A stretch of 64,000 nucleotides of DNA from Roridomyces roridus (Eukaryota; Basidiomycota; Agaricomycetes; Agaricales; Mycenaceae). This document shows positions 21,451 through 32,352 of the stretch, one piece after another. The position numbers were made by a program, and so were the translations under genes. Below the pieces are notes generated by a model that saw only the letters and a list, made by a program, of their open reading frames with translations, was not told the origin of the DNA and made no database searches. Positions within the stretch are counted from its first letter, which is position 1, and every line of letters starts with the position of its first letter. The stretch lies in assembly GCA_029378245.1 (NCBI GenBank), contig JARKIF010000056.1, forward strand, positions 207,328 to 271,327, given 5' to 3'.

Positions 21451-21704
21451 GGTGATACTAACGAAGGACCGCGTGGTACATATCTGCCATGCCATATCTC
21501 ACTTTTTCACCGAAAAGTTTCAAGACTGCCCTCGGGTGTTTAATATTACCCCAAGTACCTGATGAAAAACTTGCATTGGTACGAAGGACGACGAAATATC
21601 GAGGAACGTCGATGTTCGTCCACCTTGGGAAGTCAACGAATAAATTGATAACTCATACACCATGTACATACAATCCAAGAAATCCACAGTGAAATGTCCG
21701 AAAT

Positions 21705-24700
21705 CTAACTTTCCCCATGCCCAGACTGTTCCAGCAATCTCTTTGCCTCCTTCCCCATGCTTTTGAACTCGTCAATAACAGTCACCCGATTATTGGCTCC
21801 CCGTCTAATCTCCGCCCTTCTCTTCAGCTCACAGACATCTTGGAACGCCATGGAAACAGCGAATGGGGGACTTAGCGTAAACGCACAGCTCGCCTTGATG
21901 TAGTCTAGGTCTCGTTCGTCAAAGTGCTTTAACTCGCCGTCGATCGGGCGCCGATAATCCTGCATGACGGTGAGCATTATGTTATCCGACATCCTCGCCG
22001 GCCCCTTCTTGCGCCGGTCCTTCTCCTTTTTCCCCAGACCCGGGACTCCCGGCTGATTGGGCGGGGGCAACTTGGCGCAGTAGTCGGCACACAGCTTCTC
22101 CATCCACTCTTTAATAAGCTTGAGGTCATCCTTCATGGCGGGCCGAGTCTTGGCGAGCTCCTTCGCACGAGCCCACACCTCGAGCACATCATAATCAGCA
22201 CCAGGCTTTGTCTTGCTCCGCACATGTGACGCGACGACCTCAAACTCCACCAGCAGCGCGTCCTTGACTTTCACGCCCTCCTTGAGCAGCGAATCCAGCA
22301 CAAACGGCCCAAGCTCCCGAGGCCGCTTGGTCTCGCGGTCACCGCCGAAGCATACCGGCCGCTGACCGCCAAATTGCTTTTGATCCAGCTTGTGCACGGC
22401 GTCGAGCAACCGCAAGCCCGTCTTGCTCGCATCAAGCAGAGTCGACGTCCTGCAATCCATCAGTACACAAACCCAGGATCCAAGCTGCAAAGCTTACATG
22501 TGTGCGATCCGCCGCGTATCGGCATGGTCGAGACCATGCTCATACACGGCAAAGTCGTGAAAGTGGGAATATCTCCCAACAAAGTTATCCACCAGCCCGG
22601 CAAGGACTTCTCCCTGAAACGCTAGCTGAGCCTCCGCCACCTCCATCTTTGCCAGCTCCTGACCAAAGTCCGCGACTTTCTTGACCTGTCGCTCGAAATT
22701 CGTCTCGAGGAAGCCCTCGGGAACAGGGACGAAGGGTTTGTTCTGGAACGGGGTAACGATATCAGGGTCGCCAATGATGATGGCCTCGTCTAGGTCAATG
22801 GTTAGAAAGCGGAGTAGTGAAAGCATCAAGGGCATACCGCCGTCCATATCTGTACGGAGCGTTAGTATGTGAACAAAATACGAAGAGCGGTCTGCACGTA
22901 CCACCACCAGCAAGCAGAGAAGCCAAACTGCGGTCCCCATGGATAGATGTGACCAGCACGTCGACGTACTGTGCCAACGCTGGAATGTCGACCGCGGTAG
23001 CCTAAGACGCGTCAACGACCAATGACGACGCAAAGAGCACGGCGAGATACCTTTTGCATATCAGAGGGCTCACGCATCGGATACCTGCCCACCTGAGTTC
23101 AGAATAAGCAAGGGACAAGGACTATATCCGCAGCACGACGCACCACAACGTCTTGCCGAAGCGGCGTGTCAAGATCGACAGACGACCTGTAGAACACCTC
23201 TCCCTTCTTGAGTTTCCCCGTCGGGTCTAGACTCAGGTCAGTCAAAAAGTAAAGCAGATTGGACGACTCCCTCACCCGGGATAATGTACGCTTCAAAAGA
23301 GTGTTTTACAGGGATCTTGTACCGGGTCAAGTAGCCCTCCATACTTGTCTTTATGACATTCTCAATTTTCTGGGAAAGAAAAGGCGCATAGAGGGGATCG
23401 AAGCCCGCCTGGAGGAGCTGCAACGCGGCCTCCGCACAAGTCGGCGGCTCTGTAGTAATGGGCTTTAGCAGCTGGATGGGATTCGAAGCTGTCAGACTCA
23501 CCTCCTGCAAGAGCATTGACGTTCGCATTCTGAAGGAGATCGATCTCCTCCTCGACGACCTCCTCATGATGCTCATCCTCCCTGAATGCACGCTTCTCGA
23601 ATCCCAACGCTCTACTCGCACCACCAGCGAGATTCTGCAATCTGGCCCGGGTTACTTTCGAGACGGTATTGATGGCATTCCATAGGTACGCCGGTGCGTA
23701 TGGCCCCGGACCCCACTTAATGAGCGGTGTTATAAGATCCTTGAGCCCTTGCTCCTGCAGAGAACAGAAGACGGTCGCGGGAACGCCGTTGTTGGCGAGG
23801 ATGGTGATGGCCTGCGCGGACAGGGTTAACGAGGACGATGGCCCCGACGCGGAGAGTAGGTCAAAGATCCGGTGCGACCTGCGCAACGGCTGGTCGGCCT
23901 GGAAGCGGATTTTTCGCTGGGAATCACGGATCCAGATCGTCGGTTGGGGCGACTCGTCATCTGGGTGCACGAGCCACATGCCTTTGGAGCCAGCGATACG
24001 CCCTTGAAAGGCCACCGGGGGCCGCTCGTACTTCATCTGCGCGCAGATTTTGAGAACTGCCGCGCGATTGATGAAGCCACAACCATCGGTCATGATAGCC
24101 TCGGTCGGTGGATTTTGTTCCTTTGCCCATCCGTCGGCGTCTGCAAAGAAGCTTCAAAATGAGACCCCTATGTGAACGATGGAATCTCACACTCGTCGTC
24201 GATGAAATGTATACGGTCAGCGTCAAACTCGATTACGGGGATGGACGTCGAAAGATACAGGCTAAACCGAGTGGAGTACTTGGCGAACGGCTGCAAAGTA
24301 GTGAGACACACAAAACTGCAGCTCAAAAGGAACGCACCTGTTGGCCATTGAGTTCCAACGGATTGTTTCGCCTCAAGTATGCGTCGAACGATATCCGATG
24401 CTCGTCCCCACACCATCTCCGCCATGTCCGACCGTCATCGTAATCCTCGTCTGTCTCGATCATATACACCTTGCCTGCCTTGGGAGGCAGCGCAACGTAG
24501 GTCCGCCCGCATAGAATAAACTTGCGCGTAGCCCACTTCTTGATCACCGCACCATTCTGGTCGTCATGGAGCGATATGACACTGAGCGAACCCAACTCGC
24601 GCGCCAGATGCGTCGAGCGCGTCATCTGCAGCGCTTCCAGCCTGACTTTCGGCTCTGTTTTCTCTCCGGTATGGATGAGCCGCAGCGTGCACTGGACTTG

Positions 24701-24850
24701 GCCTCCATACCAGTCCGCCTTGCCTTCGAATTCACCCATAAGTCCAAGACCACGGCCTGGATTCTCGGCAGTAGCCTTCGCCTCTCGATCTAACTCTTCC
24801 CTATTGACCGTCAGCATCCAGCGGCACACAGCAGACGCAGAACGCACCAC
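21705..24850 (-). CDS. RNA-dependent RNA polymerase of the RNAi pathway, N-terminus missing
   Basis: Eukaryotic RDR-family polymerase, which makes double-stranded RNA for silencing (QDE-1/RDR class). Roughly 800 residues are readable. The N-terminal side has GEFEGKADWYGGQVQCTLRL and STHLARELGSLSV. Then come EAIMTDGCGFINRAA, YERPPVAFQGRIAGSKGMW, LLQAGFDPLYAPFLSQKIEN, GKLKKGEVFYRSS, MQKATAVDIPALAQYVDVLV, and the catalytic DMDGD, whose last Asp codon is split by an intron (about 22799-22848). DPDIVTPFQNKPFVPVPEGF follows; the protein ends LEQSGHGES. At least seven introns. Family members have several hundred residues before the first conserved block; here upstream sequence switches abruptly to a truncated amidase near 24870-24900. 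The first usable Met is near 24815. It is probably a 5'-truncated gene. Confidence 0.85.
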
Positions 24851-24900
24851 AGAGACATTTCATATCGAGAACCGTCGTGCGACGGACTGCCGAGAATAAT

Positions 24901-26203
24901 CTCGTCGACCCTTGGCGCGACTTTCGCGTTCGACAGTCTCATGAACCGCGCGTATACAAGCAGGGGACGCCTTGATAACTCCATCTACGTACAGTTAGAT
25001 TAGCAACAAGAGTGCATTGGGAGGCTCACCGCTGGTATAATACCCGAACCGCAACTTCTCAGGGAGTTTCACTTCCCTAAATTTGAGCGGTGCCACTCCT
25101 CGCCCACCACCAAAGGAAACACGACAAGCCAATTCGAGGTCATCCATACATCTGGGATTTCGAGCTCAACAAAGAAAACGGAACAATAACCAACGCGTAC
25201 CTCGCCATTGGCCCGCAGACACTCTTGATTCCGTCGAATCCAGGAAAGGACTCTGCGCTCCACTCAATGATCAGATTATTTAGGCAGGCGGAAACTCCAC
25301 TCACCTTTGGCCCCATAATCAGAAATCCTCCCCACCCCCGGCTTGAACGAATAAATCCCACAACTCGACGCTGGACTCCTCAAACTTCCAGCGATATCCG
25401 AACCCAACCCGATAACCGCCGCATCGAGAGCAAGCATGCTCGCCTCACCGCCGGAACTCCCGCCCGAAGAGTACTCTGCATTATATGGGTTGGTTGTACG
25501 GCCCCAAATTGGATTGCTGCATTCGAAGGAGTAGAGGGTTTGCGGGATGTTGGTTTTGAGGAAGGGAATGGCGCCGGCAGATATCATGCATTGGACGAGC
25601 TAGGGCGGAGTTTCAATCGAGTTGTTTACTCTTTTCTTTGAACTGAGAGGACTGACGTCTGCAGTGGATTGCGCGGGTTTATTAATATATTTTGCGAGGC
25701 CAATGGTGGTGTCGTAGCCTTTGATATCATCTTCCCTGTTCGTCAGTTACTTGTTTCTCAAATTCAAGGAGAGACCCACATTGATCCTAAATCGTTGAGT
25801 GTTGAATAAAATGACGACCCCAATAGCATACCTTGACGCTGATAGGAACCCCATGCAAAGGCCCTACAACCCTGCCGGTCTTCTCGAACAGCTTATCCAG
25901 ATCCTTCGCTCTTTCGCGGGCATCGTCAAACATCGCTAAGGGCACTGTCAACTCACTTCAACAAACCATGCAGTGCTCACCCTCTGTAATGCAATTCGTC
26001 GCCTTATGCGCAACGAGGGCCTGCGCGATGAAGGCTTCCAGGACTTGAGACGCCGTCCATGTCCGATTTTCGATATTCTTCACGATTTCAACGGCTGTCG
26101 AGTGCAGGAATGGACTGCGTTCGTAGGCGGTGGATGAATTCCCTTCAAGTTCTTTCTCCAGTGCTCGGTCGCGGGCTGCTCTTTTCTCTGTGGCAGACAG
26201 CAT
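24901..26203 (-). pseudogene. Amidase-signature enzyme (acetamidase type), C-terminus missing
   Basis: Amidase family hydrolase; about 340 of the usual 540 or so residues are present. The N-terminus MLSATEKRAARDRALEKELE leads to [12 protein letters not shown] (catalytic Lys), GYDTTIGLAKY, AGAIPFLKTNIPQ, YSSGGSSGGE (cis-Ser) and GLGSDIAGSLRSPAS (nucleophile Ser), then LRFGYYTSDGVIKASPA. Introns lie at about 25771-25838, 25600-25670 and near 24985-25030, among others. After AVHETVERESRQ the homology stops and the frame soon ends at 24801. The catalytic residues are kept but the C-terminal third of the fold is lost, where the RdRP fragment begins. Confidence 0.78.
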
Positions 26204-26262
26204 CGTTGAGGACGACGAGTTGGGTGGGAAGAACGTAACGCTACCGGTGCAACTGAGTTTAA

Positions 26263-27141
26263 ATGGGGACGGTCTGTGGTTTCAAGTTTGAAAGCTCGTC
26301 CGTGCCGCCTCCGGCAGATCGGCGAAGAGCTTCGGATTCACTTGCAAAACAGGAATTTCCGGAGACGCCGGGAAAGGTTGGCCTCACCTCGGCGGACCGA
26401 ATTTCTTTCTGTCACAATAGAGGACAGTCCTTGTCTTGGGTAATATGCTTGGAAAAGTTCCTCGTAACCATTGGACCTCGAAGCTTGAGCACGCGGTGGG
26501 TTTGGCCAGGAAAGAGCCCGGCGCAATCTGGTGTGCTTCGTAAGAACCTATATTGGGTCGATGCTTCTGAAGTACCCACAGCGCATAAAGCCGCACAGAG
26601 CAGCTCCGTCTCCGTCATACACCGAGCTCGCGGAGAATACAAGGTCTATCTTTGCCAAGACTTGGACAACGCTTCTCGGAAGGCGGAGATGTTCGGAGTG
26701 CCGAAGGTCGAAAACAGGGATCGGGAGAGGCCAGACTCGATTCCTATTCTGCGTGGCTTTCGTTCAACGTTGAACAAGATGGTGGTAAGTACGGATCAAG
26801 AAACTCGACCCGCCCGACGGCACGCCGGCCCGCTGCGTGCGCACTTAAACCCACCTGAGAGCGACTGGCAGCTCTATGACTCACATCCAGAATCTCCGAG
26901 TCTCTCTTCCAACTTCCAACTTCCAAATGCTGCATCCACGAAGTCGTTGGGTCCGATCTTCAAGGCAGCCTGGTCCTGGGTTCTGCCACAGGCAGCAATT
27001 TCTCGCCCGTCCAGCGCGGCGCTAGGCAGTGGGCAGTGCCGCTCCCTTGGTCATGAAGTCCCGATGAGCCATTTTTATTCGCGGTGGTCTGGGAAGATGC
27101 GACGACGCCGGAGGTTATATGGCAATCCGGGCTCACTCTAA
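26263..27141 (+). other. 292-codon open frame, no recognised family
   Basis: The frame is open for 879 bases between the divergent amidase and the DUF6534 gene. No domain, signal peptide, helix pattern or repeat is visible, and it has many Arg, Ser and Pro codons, as chance frames in GC-rich DNA do. It could be a promoter region rather than a gene. Confidence 0.2.
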
Positions 27142-27175
27142 CTAGGCCTTACCTCGCCCCCTCCCCATCTTCACC

Positions 27176-29007
27176 ATGTCCGCAGTACCAAATGGAGTGG
27201 ATATATCGTCTAAGGCTGATGCCATGTTCGTTGGTGTGATGCTCGCGCCGGTGTACGCATTGAAGCCTTTCGTCTTGCTCCGGCTATTCATTCCGAATTT
27301 TTTTCTTCCAGGCTTTGTGGAATCACCATATCGCAAGCGTGGACGTACTACCGCTCGAATCAAGATGGGTGGAAGTTACAGAGTGTGGTAAGTTCATCAT
27401 TGATTCATGGTCGTCAAATTGACAAAGTGTAACCTCTCGCAGGTTGCTGCGCTGTTGTGTGTATACAAGTCTTGTTGAATTCTGCGGCTACTAGACAGTT
27501 CCTGGTAGCGCAATGGACGTGGCGGAGACGATTCTGACCTCTCAAATGGCCCATGAATACCTGGTAAGCTGGATTGGAATCTCACCCCACATGCACACTT
27601 AGAACCTCCTTTAGATCCGGAATTTCGGGAACCTCGAGGCGTTGACTCGTATGCCGGTGTCAGTCGGTGTTCTTGCATGTATCGCGAACTCTGACTGTAT
27701 ATCTAGGTCAGTTCCCATCGAGGTTGGGGTTAATATTGTGCTCGTCTTGCTGTGCGTACACACGAGCCTGCACACCCACTTGGCTCCAATGATTTCACAG
27801 TATCGAGCTGTTTTTCGCTTATCGAGTCTACCTCCGTAAGTAGACCACTGTTACGCCATATCTCGTTTGACGATCTTTCATTTCCAGTGACTCGTCAAAT
27901 CCTTTTACCGGCTCTCATTGTACGCCGAATCGTTTGAAGACCATGCCAGAAAGACTAATTAGCATCTAGATCCTCTTCGGCATTGGAGGGTTTGGTGAGC
28001 ATTTTTTTCCCGTATCTTGCTCCAATTAACTATGTGATAGTTGCCGGAGCTTGCGTGATTGCCAACATATCCCGCAGCCTCGAAGTCTCCGCATTGGCTA
28101 CTGGGAGTATGAAGGTCCGTGATACATTCCTGAAATCTCGAACGGCAATCTTCATGAACCGAAAGATCGAAGTGGCGCTGGCCAACGGCTTTGAGGCTGT
28201 ATCTAACCTATTAGCGACCTACGCGCTGTCACGGGAGTTTGTCAAAAGCAAAGAGTTTGCGCTCAAAACGCGAGTCTTGACTCCAGCCCATGTATAAATT
28301 GCCTGACGGGACACAGGACGAGCAACCTCTTGGACAAGTTGCTGGCATTCACAATCGCACGAGGGGGTTCGTCGTTGGGTTTACTCCTTGGTCAGGCTTT
28401 TATCGTCTTGCAGGCTTGGTCACTTTTGCGCAGTTCTTGACGCTGGCGCTTTATGTGGCACAACCAACTCAATTATACTGGTGCGTCTATTTCATCCTCT
28501 CCTGGAAGTTGATTTTTACTCGATACAGGATGCCCATCCATTTCATCCAAGGGAAATTATGTGTTATCACAATGTGTAAGTTTCGCCATGCCCACGTCTC
28601 TAGTTGTTCAATTTTTCATTTACAGTGGCAATGTGCGTCCGACCTTGTTTCCTCTCCGAGCCCAGAATTAAAACTCTTCTTTCTCTCAGCCTCAACTCAC
28701 GCGACTCTCTGCGAGAAAATTCAACGTTTATCGGCGACAGTGTCTTCACTGAATCCGTTCTGAGGCGGCAGTTGCCTTCTGGGGCGGCGCAAATTCAACT
28801 ACGATCATTGGAGGAGCGGGCTGTCGACCATGAATCGCGCACCCACAAGCGTCGTGACGGTGCGTCCGTCACTCGATTCGTAGCTGCTGTTTTCATTTTT
28901 CTCCAGTGGAGGAGGGCATCCGTATTGAACGCGTTGTCGAATACCACGGAGTATTCCTCTGTTTCCTCACCCTTTCCGTTCCCTTGCTCATACGTTCCAC
29001 AGAATAA
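27176..29007 (+). CDS. DUF6534-family multi-pass membrane protein, paralog A
   Basis: Basidiomycete membrane protein family of unknown function, about 390 residues. It reads MSAVPNGVDISSKADAMFVG, MLAPV|LCGITISQAWTYYRSNQDGW, AMDVAETILTSQMAHEYL, IRNFGNLEALTRMPVSV, IEVGVNIVLVLLLIELFFAY, RVYLLTRQILLPALI, ILFGIGGFVAGACVIANIS, IEVALANGFEAVSNLLATYA, LGLVTFAQFLTLALYVAQP, MLAILNSRDSLR. About fourteen introns of roughly 40-65 bases all fit in frame, each at the same site as in paralog B where comparable. One of them (28270-28316) works only with a GC donor (GCGAGT). The tail after the last helix is divergent. It ends TAA at 29005-29007. Confidence 0.8.
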
Positions 29008-29092
29008 GCAACCGTTGGAGGTTTGAATTCATCGCATTGATAAGTTTCTAGTATCCCAACCCAAGCAAGTATGGTAAATAGCAATCAGTAAA

Positions 29093-31409
29093 TTAGTCCC
29101 TCCCTTGTAAAAACCCATCAAAGTACTTCTCCACCGCACCCCAAGCCATTTGTACGTCCAACCCCCGCCTTAAAACGCCCACATGCCCATCGGGACGAAC
29201 AACAACAATGCCACCCTCCTTGGGATCGATGTCCCACTTTTGGTGCAACGGATGCACGAGGATTCCCGCTGCCGCCTTCGTAGACAAGATATCCGTCGGG
29301 GCGGGCGTGGATTCGGAGGGCAGCGAGCGCGGGCATGCGTGAGAGAGGTACGGCGAGAGGCACGGCACGTCGTCGGTGTAAACCTTGGACGAATTGAACA
29401 GCATACGCGACTCGGCAGCGTCACCTCCAGGCAACAACCTCAACCGTTGGTGGAACAGAGACGAGAGTGCGATGGAGAGGTGTGACGCCGTGGTCACACC
29501 GACAAATCGGATTATTTTGCCTGCCTTGTCATGCAGCCCGTTCGCCCGGAACACGACTTCGCGCAGCGCCTCGAGCTTTTCCACAGCGCCGAGCTGGATG
29601 ACGTCTCCGAGACAGAGGAAGATGGTGAACCGCCCGTCGAAGGGAATCGCATCGTCCAACATCTTGACGATAATCCCATCGCTGTACCTCCGAACAGTAG
29701 CAGGTAGAATCCTCCGTCCGGCACACAACCCCTGCCCGCCAACGAGCGCCAACATCGGCGTCGGCGTCAGAGCAGGCGTATCGTCCACCAAGACGTTAGG
29801 CGCGTAGGTGATACCCGTACCTGCCTGGAACGGCGCGTTCGCCCGCTGGAAGGCGATGAGCTTCTGCTGATCCGCCGGATCAGAGCTCTTGCCGTGTGCG
29901 GCATACACGCGAATCAGCTCTCCGTCCATCTTCATCAGCTGGTCGGCGACGCCCCGTCGTTCGAGCGCGTACGTCGATAGCACAGACGGCTTGGCCACAC
30001 CATTTTCGACTAGCGCGATTTTGAGCGCGAGGTTGTGAGCGTCGAGGAAGGATGTGTTCATGCCGAGTCCGGCTGGCGACAGATCAGATGGGTTGAAAAA
30101 AAGAAAACGTAGAATGAAGCTTACCCTTGGGACTGTGGATGTGCGCTGCGTCTCCCGCCAAGAAGATGCGCTGGTTGACGTCAAATGCAGAAGCAATACG
30201 CTGCGCGACAGTGTACACGGTAAACCAGTTGACCGCCTCCCAAGTGAACTTGAACGGGTGGAGTACTCGCTGAATTTTGGCCGTCACGTCTTCGAGCGAC
30301 GACTTTTCCTCGCTGTTCAGTTCGCAGTATATCCGAATGCAGTTCTGCCCGTTAATGTCCTCGCGAGGAATAAACCGAATGCTGCCGTGTTTGCTCGCAA
30401 TGATCCTGGAACGGCCATCCATCAGCAAGTTGATTAGGATGAGAAAATAGGGGTACTCACGCCAACATGTTCACATCGGGAAAGTCCGTCTCAAAACCGA
30501 GGACGTCGATCGCGGACCAGATGGAATCATGCGATTCACCTTCGAGCTGTACATCGTACTTTTTCAACGACCGCCGGACGGTACTCCGGCCTCCATCACA
30601 CCCCACAACCCGTCGCGCTTTGACTCTTCTCGTTTCCCCGTATTGGGATTTGAGCGTGACGATGACGGCGTCGGCGTTTGGGTCGTCGACCATCTCCGTG
30701 TCGGTGACAGACCACGGGCGGAGCACTTGGACGCCACTGATCTTCTCGGCCCCTTCCAGTATGATTCTCTCGACGAGGCCTTGGCGGGTGTTGACGCTGT
30801 CGACAAAATCTTGAACATGACGTCAAGGGAGCGAGAAGAAGACGCACGCATAAGGAGAGTCAGTATCGAGGTCGACCGGGAATTGGTCTGCGATGGTCGT
30901 GCACACCGGTGGATCGACGGAGGTGTTCTGGAGAGTGATGAGGGATAGACTTCGAAGAGGATGGGGAATTACTCACCCAGAATGCACGCTTCCACATGCC
31001 CACTCCGTTCGCAGCAATGGTATCCGCCAGGCCAAGAGTTTTGAACATCTCGACGGTCCTAGTCGCCGTCAATACGGTGCGTTCTTCGAAGAGCCCTGTC
31101 TGTCTCACCTGCAGAGGAGAGCGTCTCCGCGGCCCCATTCGTGGTCAACGGCGTTGCGGGAGTCGACGATCAGCGGTTGCACGCCTAGTCTAGCCAGGCA
31201 GAACTAGTGGACGATGAGGACTTGAGGGGCGGTCGGAGATTGTGACTTACGGCAAGTAGGGAGCCCGCAGGACCTGCGATACGTGAGTGGAAATAGCGCA
31301 GACATAGTGAACGATAGGTACCTGCGCCAACGATAAGGACAGGGTGAACATAGTTCTCGTCGGCAAAGGTGTTGGAGAAGGAGCTGTTGGTGATGGTGGG
31401 AGAGGACAT
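29093..31409 (-). CDS. FAD-dependent aromatic monooxygenase (phenol hydroxylase-like)
   Basis: Class A flavoprotein hydroxylase, about 640 residues, adding oxygen to a phenolic substrate with NAD(P)H. The N-terminal nucleotide-binding motif VLIVGAG|PAGSLLA is interrupted by an intron (about 31274-31332). LARLGVQPLIVDSR and ETVEMFKTLGLADT-type segments follow. The DG motif is VVGCDGGRSTVRRSLK (about 30590). The GD motif AGDAAHIHSPKG (about 30140) is followed after an intron by GLGMNTSFLDAHNLALKIAL. The C-terminal thioredoxin-like domain ends in DGHVGVLRRGLD and VEKYFDGFLQGRD, as in phenol 2-monooxygenases. At least six introns. The TAG/TGA-free start MSSPTITNSSFSNTFADENY fits the family. Convergent with the DUF6534 gene, 85 bases apart. 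Confidence 0.88.
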
Positions 31410-32352
31410 GAGAGAGGGAGGCGGTAGAGAGTCTGGCGTGCCCCTGGCCCTTTTAAAATCTCCGCCCTATTCCCCTGAGTAAGAACTATACCCCCGACTC
31501 CCCCTTGTGCTCCTATGTCTTGTACTGGTCCAGCATCAGTGGAGTACACAGAGTCTCATCTCGCTTCCGTCTGGACCGCGGCTTTGAAGGGTCCGGATGA
31601 GAAGGCAGTGAAGGTTGTGATTCCGGTGTTGAATTCGATCGAGGCTGGTTGTAAAGGCTCATCGACTCGGATATATACACCACCACCGTCGGACTATTGA
31701 TATATTGACCGCTCAACCTTCGTGTGTCCTAGACCTCTGGGAGTCAGCTGCCAACGTCGGCCGCAAATTAATTGCAAGCCCACCTCAACATGTACAGATG
31801 TGCTCAAAGTTCTTCCCTTCCATGCGTCCAATCACCTTGAGTGTGGTCATCTCCGATGTGGTTCATAAGAGGCGGCCGGCGCTGCGTTTGAGCGAAGGGC
31901 GAAACGATGATGCTGTTCGACAAGCCTTGACAGGCTGGGGCGTTCGTAGCCAATGAATCGACAGCCGCCACTAGACGGAAATCCAACAAAGTGGCAACTT
32001 CAGAAATAACCAACTTGAGAAGACCCTTGCAAGCAGAAATTGAAGTGGTTGGGAAAGGCAACGAGTCAAGTCCACAAACTGTGGAGAAGGGAGATGGAAA
32101 GACAATGGAAAGATGCAAAAGGCCGGGTTGATCCGCAACGGCGGCAAATCTCCGGATAGGTTATATTTTATTGCATGTTGGACAGCCCACCCATAAGTAC
32201 TTATGGGACCGTTGAGGGCTTTTCTATCTTTCCTCGTTCCAAGTTGAGAACATTGAACAATGGAAAGGTGAACTTTGTTTGCCTCGAGGCGCGCCATCAT
32301 TGATTGACGGGATGTCGACTTCACACCGGTCATTGTTTTCCTCGTCGTCCCC
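31410..32352. other. Divergent promoter region, 940 bp
   Basis: Lies between the FAD monooxygenase and the Smr-like gene, which point away from each other. Short open frames on both strands show no protein features. Confidence 0.4.

Noticed and set aside
26263..27141. A new 292-residue gene
   Set aside because: Open frame only; no domain, intron or codon pattern distinguishes it from chance. Kept as a low-confidence note.
4901..31409. A secondary-metabolite cluster (dioxygenase, AKR, BBE oxidase, FAD monooxygenase, transporters)
   Set aside because: The genes are spread over 27 kb among unrelated genes and transposons, with no synthase, P450 or cluster regulator.
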